Positions 1-9,100 of a stretch of DNA of 56,281 nucleotides are shown piece after piece (within the stretch, counting starts at the first letter, position 1; every line of letters starts with the position of its first letter). The translations under genes were made by a program, and so were the position numbers. The stretch covers positions 1 through 56,281 of the forward strand of contig JAFYPW010000064.1 in NCBI GenBank assembly GCA_017559985.1, given 5' to 3'. This stretch comes from Oscillospiraceae bacterium (GTDB lineage: Bacteria > Bacillota > Clostridia > Oscillospirales > JAAYXM01). The notes under the pieces are model-generated. The model worked only from the letters and a program-made list of their open reading frames with translations, was not told where the DNA came from and did not search any database.

Positions 1-366
1 TATAACAAACTTAGTTGTTGGTATGTCATTTTCCCAAAAAATCTTCTTCATGTATGATTTTTTGGAAACGTTTTCAGCCGTCTCATAATCTATGTACCAA
101 GGCAGACCCAACTCCTCAGCAATCTGTGCTACGACCTGCAAAACCTGGTCCGCACATACCGTAAGTATAAAATCAACCTTTTCATCAACAGCAACTTTTC
201 TGACCGCGTCTACATCCAAAACTGAAACAGGATAGAACTTATCTGCACATTCTCTTGCCGGAACCTTCTCATTCATATCAGCAAGAATTGTGAAAACACC
301 CCTTGCTTTCAACTCATTTATCAGCGCAATCTGCGGAAGTCCGCCGCAAAGTACAAGTGCTTTCAT
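1..366 (-). CDS. ATP-grasp family protein, N-terminal part (runs off the left edge)
   Basis: Only the first 122 codons are in the window; the rest lies to the left. The ATG at 366 follows a good ribosome site (GGGAGAG). The translation begins MKALVLCGGLPQIALINEL, a Rossmann-like pre-ATP-grasp domain. Later stretches (DFILTVCADQVLQVVAQIAEELGLPW, in shorter words a 'which ligand/which residue' helix, then SKKSYMKKIFWENDIPTTKFV) match the entry into the ATP-grasp fold of carbamoyl-phosphate-synthase-like and carboxylate-amine ligases. The substrate cannot be told because the catalytic half is missing. It has its own promoter and a leader of about 200 bases, and is separated from the TRAP genes by a terminator. 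Family fairly sure, function unknown. Confidence 0.75.
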   Translation of the reverse strand, partial: MKALVLCGGLPQIALINELKARGVFTILADMNEKVPARECADKFYPVSVLDVDAVRKVAVDEKVDFILTVCADQVLQVVAQIAEELGLPWYIDYETAENVSKKSYMKKIFWENDIPTTKFVI

Positions 367-700
367 ACTTTTCTCTCCCAAAATTATTTCTCAAGACTTT
401 CTCCTGCCGTCTCTTTCCGCTCTATCACGAGCAAATACCACACACCCTTTTTGAGGTAAGTCCGATTTCAACAGGAACAACTGTCAAAAAAACATCAAAG
501 GTGCTCTTTAAAAAGGTTGAATCCTCTCATATTTCATCGCGTTTCTCAACTTTTACAAAAGAAACAATATGTTAATTTAGTATAACATAAATATTAACAA
601 AATTCAACCTAAAAGAATAACTTTTAAATCAAAAAACACATATATTTTTCACATTTTTTGCACTTGAACAATTTATAACCCATTTTCAATATACAGACAA
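367..700. other. non-coding stretch: 5' leader of the ATP-grasp gene and AT-rich spacer
   Basis: About 330 bases with no convincing gene. The part from 367 to about 572 would be the transcribed leader of the ATP-grasp gene. It holds short hairpin-forming sequence, for example ACAG/CTGT arms around 472-484, but I do not recognise a riboswitch class. The part from 608 to 700 is AT-rich spacer before the terminator. The plus-strand reading frame here has no ribosome site and no recognisable domain. Confidence 0.5.
579..607 (-). promoter_or_regulatory. sigma-A-like promoter for the ATP-grasp gene
   Basis: On the minus strand TTGAAT (602-607) and TATACT (579-584) are separated by 17 bases. Transcription would give a leader of about 205 bases before the ATG at 366. 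Seen by eye; not experimentally supported. Confidence 0.5.
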
Positions 701-736
701 AAAAACAAGTCATCGCACACACGATGACTTGTTTTT
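701..736 (-). terminator. rho-independent terminator after the TRAP genes
   Basis: Perfect 15-base stem (701-715 with 722-736) with a six-base loop, rich in A on one side and T on the other, so it can work in both directions. It lies directly downstream of the small TRAP partner gene on the minus strand. Confidence 0.85.
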
Positions 737-748
737 CTTTGAATGACA

Positions 749-1021
749 TTATTTTTGTTTTTTCTGCGGAGTTAGGGCATATTCTCCGGATAAATACATC
801 GAGAATATACCAAGCAAAACCATAACATTAGCCAAATAGATTATCATTGGAATTATTTTTTTATAAATCGCCGTGCATATCTCGCCTGCTGTTTCACCGC
901 CGATTATAAACGCCGCGACATAACCGAAGAAAGTAAGCCCTCCGGCAAAGAGAGAAACATATATTCCGTATCCGAAAATCTTTTTGCAAACTTCCGATAC
1001 TTTATTTAATGCTCTTTTCAT
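749..1021 (-). CDS. small two-helix membrane protein partnered with the TRAP permease
   Basis: A 90-residue protein with a basic N-terminus and two clear hydrophobic segments (about residues 17-40 and 54-76), ending in a charged tail. The ATG follows AAGGAGG at 7 bases. It sits 12 bases downstream of the DctM-like permease in the same operon. In ordinary TRAP systems the second membrane subunit (DctQ) is about 160 residues with four helices and is usually encoded upstream; this one is half that size and downstream. It may be a reduced DctQ or an unrelated accessory subunit. I cannot assign it to a named family. Confidence 0.7.
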   Translation of the reverse strand: MKRALNKVSEVCKKIFGYGIYVSLFAGGLTFFGYVAAFIIGGETAGEICTAIYKKIIPMIIYLANVMVLLGIFSMYLSGEYALTPQKKQK

Positions 1022-1033
1022 AGCGTTACCTCC

Positions 1034-2392
1034 TTACAGCCCGAAAACCGGCAGAAGTCCCATAAGGACAACAACTTCCATAACAAACTGGGCCGCTACC
1101 CACCACAAGTTGTTCTTAAACGTCTTTCCGAAATCAGACTCCGCAAGCGACATCCCCGCATACATTCCAAGGCCGAGCGGTGGCGTGATACCGCACATAA
1201 CACCGCAGATACAAGGAAGCATAGCTGCGGCAAGGATTGGATTTACCCCAACAGAGGCAAGAACGGTTATAAACACGCTGCCAAAAATTACGACAAGCGA
1301 CGAGCCGGGGATAACCATTCCGAGAAAGCACGTAAACAGACAGATGAATACAACCATAGCGAGCTTCCCCATTTTAAGCGAGGTAATAAAAACCTCCATC
1401 TCACCGGCTATATCCATAGATGCAAAGAGCGCGCCAATCATATATCCTACAACGCAAACACCTACAGCCGGCGCAATGCTCTTTACTGATTTTGCAAATA
1501 CATCCGCAAGCTTTGATGGTTTTAAGAAACTCTTGTCTTCAGAAATCAAGAGCGCATATATGCCGGCAATTCCCGGAATAAAAAGAAGAAGACTTGATGA
1601 AAAATTCTTTGCGCCGCTCGCGCCAAGTCTTGCGGTGAACAGAGTATCCTTAAAGAGATAGTCAAGGAAAAACGGCAAAAGAATAATTACGGGAATGATA
1701 AGCCCTTTCCACCCCGTCTTCAAAACCGTTTTGAAATCGGGAAGGTCTTCTTTTGACATCGGTTTTACTTTGTAATATTTACAGAAGCCGTAAACCATAA
1801 GAATACGCTGGACAATAAACCATACAGAAACGCCCCACAAAACTATCCAGAACTGACCGATTGTCAGATCTGCCGCGGGATAAAGAGCAGTATATGCACC
1901 AAGAGCGGCGACTATATTAGAAGACGGAGGAATCATATTGCCCATATAACTCGCGTTACTCTCGATATTTGCCGCAAGTTCCGGCGGAAAACCCGTCTTT
2001 TTCATAGCAGGAATAGTCAACGCGCCTGTTGCCATAACATTTCCCGGGCCGCTTCCGGAAAGTGCTCCCATAAATGTACTTGCAACAACCGAAACGTAAC
2101 CCGCTCCGCCTGTAACCCTGCCAAGGAGAGAAAGTATTATTGCAACACAGCTGTCTATTGCCTTTGTTTTCGTGAGAATTACGGACATGGCAACAAACGC
2201 CGTCATCGAATAAAGAAGCGATGTTGAAAGACTTTTGTCGATGTACTGCCAAACCTTTCCCCATGTGTCTGTCACAGCAACCAAAACAAGAAAGCTTATC
2301 AGAATAGCCTCATATACAGGCCTCTTCAAGAGCATAAACCAAATAATTACTACCCCGAGCAAAATGCCGAGATATAAAAATGCTGACGGCAT
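1034..2392 (-). CDS. TRAP-type transporter large permease (DctM-like)
   Basis: A 452-residue polytopic membrane protein with about 12 hydrophobic segments. The N-half motif GALSGSGPGNVMATGALTIP followed by MKKTGFPPELAANIESNAS and MIPPSSN is characteristic of the DctM large subunit of TRAP transporters, which use a sodium or proton gradient to import organic acids. ATG at 2392 is preferred over an upstream TTG because AGGGGAG lies 6 bases before it. No extracytoplasmic solute-binding protein (DctP or TAXI) is encoded beside it, which a TRAP system normally needs. A LysR regulator is just upstream on the same strand. Substrate unknown. Confidence 0.8.
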   Translation of the reverse strand: MPSAFLYLGILLGVVIIWFMLLKRPVYEAILISFLVLVAVTDTWGKVWQYIDKSLSTSLLYSMTAFVAMSVILTKTKAIDSCVAIILSLLGRVTGGAGYVSVVASTFMGALSGSGPGNVMATGALTIPAMKKTGFPPELAANIESNASYMGNMIPPSSNIVAALGAYTALYPAADLTIGQFWIVLWGVSVWFIVQRILMVYGFCKYYKVKPMSKEDLPDFKTVLKTGWKGLIIPVIILLPFFLDYLFKDTLFTARLGASGAKNFSSSLLLFIPGIAGIYALLISEDKSFLKPSKLADVFAKSVKSIAPAVGVCVVGYMIGALFASMDIAGEMEVFITSLKMGKLAMVVFICLFTCFLGMVIPGSSLVVIFGSVFITVLASVGVNPILAAAMLPCICGVMCGITPPLGLGMYAGMSLAESDFGKTFKNNLWWVAAQFVMEVVVLMGLLPVFGL

Positions 2393-2443
2393 AGTCAACT
2401 CCCCTTTTTCAAAAAGTACAGAATGTCTACCAACTTTACATTA

Positions 2444-2472
2444 ACTATACAGCACAACAGCACAAATAGCAA
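2444..2472 (-). promoter_or_regulatory. candidate promoter for the DctM-like operon
   Basis: Minus-strand TTGCTA (2467-2472) and TATAGT (2444-2449) are 17 bases apart. The -35 element lies within the inverted repeat at 2466-2503, which suggests that the neighbouring LysR protein controls this promoter. Confidence 0.45.
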
Positions 2473-2503
2473 TATGCATTTTTTCGTATTGCAATATTGC
2501 TAT
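2466..2503. repeat. inverted repeat overlapping the lysR stop codon: candidate LysR operator
   Basis: Arms ATAGCAATAT (2466-2475) and ATATTGCTAT (2494-2503) are perfect inverted copies with an 18-base spacer. The right arm contains the palindrome GCAATATTGC. The repeat covers the -35 of the downstream TRAP promoter and the last codon of lysR. It could be an operator (inference) or an mRNA hairpin at the end of the lysR transcript. No T-run follows the stem, which favours the operator. Confidence 0.45.
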
Positions 2504-3390
2504 GTCACAACGTTTTTACAGGCTTGCACAAAGTCTTCTTCCGAATCGCTCAACATCTGATTTTTTCTGAAAAACACGCAAACCTCTCTATCGAGCTTTG
2601 TTGCAAAACGATTCTTCATAAGCTTCGGTAGCTCCATAAAAACTATATTGTCGTATGCTCCACACTCAGAAATATAAGAAGGAGCAAGTGCCGCTCCCAC
2701 CCCTTCATTAACAAGCGAAAGGACGGATTCAATGGACTGTACCTCTATAATCGGTTCACTCCCTCCCGCTTCACTGAGGACACCCAACAGAACATCGGAC
2801 ATTTTAAGCCCCGCTCCGGTGCTTATAAACGGACACGTTCTTAAAACGGACAAAGCATCAAGCCCGGCGCATTTTTTCGGAACTGCAAGCATAACCTTTT
2901 CAGAAAACAACGGCACTTCTTCAAACTCACTTGTTCCGTCATACCGCAGCGAAATAATCAAGTCAAGTTCTCCTCGCAAAAGCTCTGAATTGAGTTGTGA
3001 AGTTGTTCTCTCTTTTATTACGAGTTTTGCCGAAGAATTAAGTTTTTTAAACTCCCGCACCAAAGCAGGCAGAATATAATGTGCTCTTGTAGGGCTTATA
3101 CCCACCCTCACAACATCAGTCGCGTTTTCTTTGATTTTTAAAAAATCGCGGTCAAGCTGTGAATAAACGTCAAGAATCTGCTTTCCCGCTCTTACAAATT
3201 TCTCTCCTGCCTCCGTAAGAGAAATCGGGACAGTTTTTCTGTCAAACAACTCAACCCCAAGCTTTTGTTCAAGGTTTGCAATATATTTTGAAAGTGTCGG
3301 CTGAGATATTTTCAAATTCTTTGCAGCTTTTGAAATGCTCTCACACCCGGCAATTTCTATAACAAATTCAAATTGTCTCAACGAATTCAA
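2500..3390 (-). CDS. LysR-family transcriptional regulator
   Basis: A 296-residue protein. Residues 1-60 form the winged helix-turn-helix of the family (SISKAAKNLKISQPTLSKYI, then LEQKLGVELFDR). The rest is a periplasmic-binding-protein-like effector domain (VRVGISPTRAHYILPALV near residue 90). I chose TTG at 3390: GAGGAGA lies 6 bases before it and the protein then starts MNSLRQFEFVIE as the family does. The longer GTG start at 3405 would lie within 10 bases of a terminator and has only a weak ribosome site. It is transcribed in the same direction as the TRAP permease 107 bases downstream, so that transport operon is its likely target. Confidence 0.88.
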   Translation of the reverse strand: MNSLRQFEFVIEIAGCESISKAAKNLKISQPTLSKYIANLEQKLGVELFDRKTVPISLTEAGEKFVRAGKQILDVYSQLDRDFLKIKENATDVVRVGISPTRAHYILPALVREFKKLNSSAKLVIKERTTSQLNSELLRGELDLIISLRYDGTSEFEEVPLFSEKVMLAVPKKCAGLDALSVLRTCPFISTGAGLKMSDVLLGVLSEAGGSEPIIEVQSIESVLSLVNEGVGAALAPSYISECGAYDNIVFMELPKLMKNRFATKLDREVCVFFRKNQMLSDSEEDFVQACKNVVT

Positions 3391-3412
3391 AAGTCTTCTC
3401 CTCACCTTTGGA

Positions 3413-3437
3413 AAAAGGGCGAATAAATCGCCCTTTT
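3413..3437 (-). terminator. rho-independent terminator after the DegT aminotransferase gene
   Basis: Stem AAAAGGGCGA/TCGCCCTTTT (3413-3422 with 3428-3437), loop of 5, followed on the minus strand by a T-run. It separates the aminotransferase gene from lysR. Confidence 0.85.
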
Positions 3438-3450
3438 AAGTATATTCTGA

Positions 3451-4692
3451 TTATCTGTCAAAACACAACCTTACAACTTCAATTACCTTATCCTGCTGCT
3501 CAACTGTCATTTTATTATCACTCGGCAGACAGAGACCGCGGTTGAAAATATCCATACCGACATCAAGAGGCTTGCCGTCACGCCCGAGCGTTCCGCCGGA
3601 GATATATGCGTTTGTCTTACATCTGCCGCTACCCTCACGGGTTATGAAAGCGTGATTTCGATAAATCGGCTGCATATGCATAGGCTTCCATATCGGGCGA
3701 CCCTCTGCATTAATCTTTGCAAGCTCTTCTAAAATCTCGGTCGGGCAGGTTTTACCCTTTTCGGATATATAAAGAGCTTCACACTCGCCCCGAACCTGCT
3801 TTGCCATAGCATCCTCGTCGATTATCATACACGAGAGCCAGTAGTTCGGCACCGAGTTTTCAAAATCAATCGGGTTCATTTTTACAGGAAGATCAGAAAA
3901 AGCTTTTTTGTATCTTTCGTAAATTGCCTTTTTCTGAGCTATATGCTCATCAAGATACGGAATCTGACCGCGAACACAGCCTGCGATTACATTGCTCATT
4001 CTGTAATTATAGCCCACTTCCTCATGCTGATACCACGGAGCATTCTCTCGGCTTTGTGTCGACCATTTTCTCGCTTTGTTTGCAACTTCAACATCGTCTG
4101 TAAGAAGCATACCGCCGGACGAGCCGGTTATAATTTTGTTTCCGTTAAAGCTTATACAGTTATATGTACCAAGTGAGCCGGTCTCTTTGCCCTTATATGT
4201 AGCGCCGAGAGACTCCGCAGCATCTTCTACTATAATCGCGCCGTATTTATCACAGACAGCTTTTATGTCATCAAACTTTGCCGGAGTTCCGTAAAGGTGA
4301 ACAAGAACCACTACTTTTGTGTCCGGGTAAATTTCAAAAGCTTTTTCAAGCGCGACGGGGTCCATATTCCAGGTGTCATATTCGGTATCAATAAAAACAG
4401 GAATGCCACCTTCGTAAACAACAGGATTGACCGTTGCACCAAAGGTTACATCAGAGCAAAAGACATGCTCTCCCGACTTTACACCTGCAAGCTTCATCGC
4501 AAGATGGAGTGCCGCAGTACCCGACGAAAGCGCAACAGAGTATTTACAACCCACGCGTTCGCAGATAAGGCGCTCTGCTTCGTTTATATTCGCGCCGACC
4601 GTAGACATCCAGTTGGTGTCAAACGCCTCTTTCATATATTTGAGCTCATCACCGTGCATAGTCGGTGTAGCAAGCCAGATTTTATCCGCCAT
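3451..4692 (-). CDS. DegT/DnrJ/EryC1/StrS-family PLP aminotransferase
   Basis: 413 residues, the usual size for sugar aminotransferases of this family. They transfer an amino group from glutamate to a keto-sugar nucleotide, as in amino-sugar biosynthesis. Recognisable features are the substrate loop NWMSTVGANINEAE, the PLP phosphate loop SSGTAALHLA near residue 57, the aspartate region IVEDAAESLGATYKG, and the Schiff-base lysine in SFNGNKIITGSSGG near residue 186. The C-terminus RGLCLPSDNKMTVEQQ is typical. ATG at 4692 follows GGGGGAG. No sugar dehydratase or glycosyltransferase is adjacent, so the substrate is open. It has its own promoter and terminator. Confidence 0.88.
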   Translation of the reverse strand: MADKIWLATPTMHGDELKYMKEAFDTNWMSTVGANINEAERLICERVGCKYSVALSSGTAALHLAMKLAGVKSGEHVFCSDVTFGATVNPVVYEGGIPVFIDTEYDTWNMDPVALEKAFEIYPDTKVVVLVHLYGTPAKFDDIKAVCDKYGAIIVEDAAESLGATYKGKETGSLGTYNCISFNGNKIITGSSGGMLLTDDVEVANKARKWSTQSRENAPWYQHEEVGYNYRMSNVIAGCVRGQIPYLDEHIAQKKAIYERYKKAFSDLPVKMNPIDFENSVPNYWLSCMIIDEDAMAKQVRGECEALYISEKGKTCPTEILEELAKINAEGRPIWKPMHMQPIYRNHAFITREGSGRCKTNAYISGGTLGRDGKPLDVGMDIFNRGLCLPSDNKMTVEQQDKVIEVVRLCFDR

Positions 4693-4725
4693 AGCACACT
4701 CCCCCAGAATACTATTTATTGGCTG

Positions 4726-4754
4726 ATTATATCACAAAAACATAATACTTACAA
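4726..4754 (-). promoter_or_regulatory. sigma-A-like promoter of the DegT gene
   Basis: Minus-strand TTGTAA (4749-4754), spacer 17, TATAAT (4726-4731), about 34 bases before the start codon. Confidence 0.6.
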
Positions 4755-4769
4755 TAGAAATGCAGAAAA

Positions 4770-4796
4770 AATATTAAGAAACTGTTTCTTAATATT
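4770..4796. repeat. perfect 12-base inverted repeat between divergent promoters
   Basis: AATATTAAGAAA (4770-4781), three-base centre CTG, then TTTCTTAATATT (4785-4796). It lies between the minus-strand promoter of the DegT gene and the plus-strand promoter of metK. A 27-base near-palindrome in this position is a good repressor-type operator candidate; it would make only an AT-rich, weak hairpin as RNA. No regulator is identified. Confidence 0.55.
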
Positions 4797-4836
4797 ACAA
4801 AATTTACAAAAAACGAATTTTAAAAATTTAAGAGCA

Positions 4837-4865
4837 TTGCTTTTTTCTCTTTTTTTTGCTATTAT
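4837..4865 (+). promoter_or_regulatory. sigma-A-like promoter of metK
   Basis: TTGCTT (4837-4842), spacer 17, TATTAT (4860-4865), about 30 bases before the ATG at 4902. The short leader leaves no room for a SAM riboswitch, and none is seen upstream. Confidence 0.5.
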
Positions 4866-4901
4866 AAATCTATATAAATTTTATGTTTGGGGATTTTTAT
4901 T

Positions 4902-6083
4902 ATGGCTTTATACAAATTCACTTCCGAATCAGTTACCGAAGGGCATCCCGACAAGGTCTGCGACCAGATTTCCGATGCCATTCTTGATGCTATCCTTACA
5001 GAGGACAAGTCTGCTCGTGTTGCTTGCGAGACTATCGTTACAACAGGTATGGCTCTTGTTATGGGCGAGATATCAACAAACTGCTATGTCGACATTCCCG
5101 CAACCGTACGCAAGACAATTGAAGAAATAGGCTACAACAATCCCGAAATGGGTTTTGATTCAAAGACCTGCGCTGTTCTTACATCAATCGACGAGCAGTC
5201 TGCCGATATTGCACTCGGCGTTGACAATTCCTTTGAGTTTAAAGGAAACTCCGACGACCTTGCAAATCAGATAGGTGCAGGAGACCAGGGTATGATGTTT
5301 GGTTATGCCTGCAAGGAAACAGCGGAGCTTATGCCCGCTCCCATCACATATGCCCACAAGCTTACAAAGCGCCTCGCTGACGTGAGAAAATCAGGCGAGC
5401 TTGACTTTCTCTGTCCCGACGGCAAAGCCCAGGTAACCTTCGAATATGACGGAAACGAGATGAAGCGTTGCGACACCATCGTTGTTTCAACACAGCACTA
5501 TGACACCCTTTCACTCGACGCACTCCGTGACGCGGTTACAAAACACATCATCCTCCCCGTTATGCCGGAGGAATATATCACAAAAGACACAAAGATTCTC
5601 ATCAACCCCACAGGCCGCTTCGTTATCGGCGGACCGCAGGGCGACTCAGGTCTTACAGGAAGAAAGATTATCGTTGACACCTACGGCGGCTTTGCAAGAC
5701 ACGGTGGCGGCGCATTCTCCGGCAAAGACCCGACAAAGGTTGACCGCTCCGCCGCATATATGGCACGATACATCGCAAAGAACATTGTCGCAGCCGGCCT
5801 TGCAGACCGTTGTGAGATTGAGCTTGCTTATGCAATAGGCGTTGCAAACCCGGTTTCTGTTTTCGTCGACACCTTCGGCACAGGAAAGATTTCAGACGAG
5901 AAGCTTTCCTCTCTCGTAAACGAAGTTTTCGATATGCGCCCGCTCAAAATCATTGAACAGTTTGACCTCCGCCGTCCCATTTACCGCCAGACTGCGGCTT
6001 ACGGTCATTTCGGAAGAGTTGACCTTGACCTTCCCTGGGAAAAAACCGACAAGGTCACAACACTTCAAAACAGCGTAAAATAG
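4902..6083 (+). CDS. metK: S-adenosylmethionine synthetase
   Basis: 393 residues, the usual family length. It makes S-adenosylmethionine from methionine and ATP in the cytoplasm. Signature motifs are present: [20 protein letters not shown] at the N-terminus, [12 protein letters not shown] near residue 127 and [19 protein letters not shown] near residue 270. ATG at 4902 gives the normal start [11 protein letters not shown] and has GGGG 9 bases upstream; a TTG five codons earlier is less likely. It is a single-gene unit with its own promoter and a strong terminator. Confidence 0.97.
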   Translation: MALYKFTSESVTEGHPDKVCDQISDAILDAILTEDKSARVACETIVTTGMALVMGEISTNCYVDIPATVRKTIEEIGYNNPEMGFDSKTCAVLTSIDEQSADIALGVDNSFEFKGNSDDLANQIGAGDQGMMFGYACKETAELMPAPITYAHKLTKRLADVRKSGELDFLCPDGKAQVTFEYDGNEMKRCDTIVVSTQHYDTLSLDALRDAVTKHIILPVMPEEYITKDTKILINPTGRFVIGGPQGDSGLTGRKIIVDTYGGFARHGGGAFSGKDPTKVDRSAAYMARYIAKNIVAAGLADRCEIELAYAIGVANPVSVFVDTFGTGKISDEKLSSLVNEVFDMRPLKIIEQFDLRRPIYRQTAAYGHFGRVDLDLPWEKTDKVTTLQNSVK

Positions 6084-6090
6084 TTTTTAA

Positions 6091-6123
6091 AAAAATAACT
6101 CCGACATCGTCGGAGTTATTTTT
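6091..6123. terminator. bidirectional terminator between metK and the arginine operon
   Basis: Stem 6091-6105 with 6109-6123 (core AACTCCGAC/GTCGGAGTT), loop ATC, A-run on the left and T-run on the right. It serves convergent metK (plus) and the carbamoyl-phosphate synthase fusion (minus), whose stop codon is directly adjacent. Confidence 0.9.
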
Positions 6124-9100
6124 TTAATATTCAAACCGACCTTCGTAAACCATTATGGCGTCACCCGAAAGAGTTATTCCGTTTTCGGTATAATTTACGA
6201 TAAGCTCGCCACCCGGAACCTTAACGGTTATGTCTCTTCCCTTTTCACAGAAGCCGTTTTCTACCGCAGCAACAACCGACGCGCACGCCCCCGTGCCGCA
6301 GGCAAGAGTTTCTCCGTTCCCACGCTCCCACACGCGAAGTCGGAGAGTTGTCTTGTCTATAACGCGGACAAACTCCGTGTTGATTCTTTCCGGGAAAATT
6401 TGGGAAAATTCAAACTTCGGTCCGATTTCCGCAAGGTTGAGTGCGTCTATTCCGTCACAGAAGACTACGCAATGAGGATTTCCGACAGAAAGACAGGTTA
6501 CCTCATATTTCTTTCCGCCCACTTTCAGCGGATACTTAATCATCTCCTCCGCATTTACCTTTGCGGGTATGTCATTTACAGAGAGAGACGCCTTGCCCAT
6601 ATCCACCGAGACATAGCTGACAAGACCGTCACGCAGATACAGCTTTATCTGATGAACTCCGTCGAGAGTTTCTATCGAAATGTCCTCGCTCGTTACATAA
6701 CCTTTATCGTAGAGATATTTTGCAACACAGCGGATGTTGTTGCCTGCCATTTTACCCTCACTGCCATCGCGGTTGAAGGTTCGCATTTTTGCCGCTGCAA
6801 CCTCCGACTTTTCAATAAGCACAATGCCGTCACCACCGATACCGTAATGCGGAGTGCAGAGGCTTACACAGAGCGATTCAGGGCAAGTGAGCTTTCCGTC
6901 AAAATTCTCTATAAAAATATAGTCGTTCCCGCAGGAATGCATCTTTGTAAAGCTTATTTTCCGACGGCTGTCGCGCATTGCATTGATATCCACGAGCTCT
7001 GTGTTGAAGAGCGTGAACCGGCTTTCTATAATCTCCGCAAGAGCGTTTGCCGTATCAACAGATGTAAGACACGGTATGCCAAGCTGCATGGCGCGGCGGT
7101 GAAGCTTTGTATAATCACCCACCGTTGCATCCTTGACCGCACCGGTATATATGATATACCCGAGCTTTCCGCCTTCCATAAGCTTTGTTATATCGTCGTT
7201 TTCATCTGCATTTCCCACAGATGTCACGGCAATGCCTGCTTCTGAAATCGCCTTTGCAGTTCCGCGCGTTGCGCAGAGCGGAATTTTTGCATCTGCAAAG
7301 CGTTTTGCAAGAGAGATTATCTCCTGATAGTCGCTCTCCTCAACACTTATAAGTATGCTCTTTTCCCCAACCGAGACTGCCGACGGCACGGTAAAACCCG
7401 CCGCCGTGAGACCTTTGAAGAGCGCTTCCGCCTTCGTTTTGCCAATGCCGAGCACCTCACCTGTCGACTTCATTTCAGGACCAAGGATTGAGTTTACATC
7501 ATTTAATTTCTCAAACGAGAACACAGGAACCTTGACGGCAAAATACGGCGGAGTGCGGTAAAGACCCGTACCGTAACCGAGGTCACGCAGTTTTTCACCA
7601 AGCATAACACGCGAGGCAATATCCACCATCGGTACATCTGTAACCTTGCTTATATACGGCACGGTCCTCGATGCACGCGGATTAACCTCGATAACATAAA
7701 GCTCATCGTCATAGATGAGATACTGAATATTTACAAGGCCCTTTGTCTTCATCGCAAGAGCAAGTTTTTCAGAACAATCGCAGATTTTCTTTAAAAACTT
7801 ATCGTTTAAGTTATACGGCGGATAAACCGCGATAGAGTCGCCGCTATGTACTCCCGCACGCTCTATATGCTCCATAATTCCGGGGATGAGAACATCTTCG
7901 CCGTCGGATATTACATCAACTTCAAGCTCCGTTCCGGGCATATATTTATCAACGAGAACAGGGTTGTCAATACCGCCGGAAAGGATAGTCTTCATATACC
8001 GCTCGGTATGTTCTTTCGAGCGGGAAATCGTCATATTCTGTCCGCCGATGACATATGACGGTCGAAGAAGAACAGGATATCCGAACTTCTCCGCGGCATC
8101 AAGAGCCTCCTTCACCGTCGAAACACCCATTCCGCGGGGGCGCTTTATCGCAAACTTTTCCAGAAGCTCATCAAAGCGAGCTCTGTCTTCTGCCATGTCA
8201 ATACTCTCTGCGGATGTACCGAGGATTCTGATTCCGTTTTCGTCAAGGAATTTTGTGAGCTTTATAGCCGTCTGACCACCGAATGCAACAACGACGCCTA
8301 TCGGATTTTCGACTTTGATGATATTCATTACATCCTCGGGTGTGAGGGGCTCAAAATAGAGCCTGTCTGCCGTGTCGTAATCGGTAGAAACAGTTTCAGG
8401 GTTGTTGTTTACGATGACAACATCATAACCCATTTTGCGAAGCGTCCAGACACAGTGGACGGAGCTGTAATCAAACTCTATTCCCTGCCCGATTCTTATC
8501 GGACCCGAGCCAAGCACCATAACAGTCGGCTTTCCGCTTCTTGCAAACGCGCGCGAATCGCACGCCGCATCGCTTGAAGAATAGAAATACGGAGTCTTTG
8601 CGGTAAAGCGCGCCGAACACGTATCCACCATTTTATAGCTGAAGCTATGCTCCGGAAGCTTTTTTTCTCCGCTTATGCGCTTTATCGCATCATCTGTATA
8701 TCCTAGTTTTTTCGCTTTTTTGTAATCCCCATCGGAAAGACCGTTTGCAATTTTTGCTTCAAAATCCGCGAGGTTTTTGATTTTGTTTATAAAGAAACGG
8801 TCAATCTTTGTTATTTCAAAGATTTCATCGACCGAAACGCCGCTTTTCAGCGCTTCAAAAACCGTGAAGACGCGGCGATCGTTCTGCTCACTCAAACGCT
8901 CCAGGACGGGGCGTGAATCAAGTGAAGGTGCGTTTAAAGTGTCAAACGAGATTTCCGCACCGCGCACAGCCTTCATAAGCGCTTCTTCAAAGCTCCGGCC
9001 TATTGACATTACCTCGCCCGTTGCTTTCATCTGTGTGCCGAGCTTTCGCTCTGACTCCGTAAACTTATCAAACGGCCATTTGGGGAATTTTACTACTACA

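Noticed and set aside
367..560. Riboswitch in the ATP-grasp leader
   Set aside because: Short weak hairpins only; I could not match the leader to a known class.
984..1661. 225-codon plus-strand frame opposite the DctM-like gene
   Set aside because: No ribosome site, no recognisable domain and low-complexity composition; it is the antisense shadow of the permease.
4693..4901. SAM riboswitch upstream of metK
   Set aside because: The predicted leader is only about 30 bases and none of the conserved SAM-box elements is present.
4297..5130. 277-codon plus-strand frame across the DegT start and the metK start
   Set aside because: It crosses two genes and their promoters in a different frame, and the translation has no family features.
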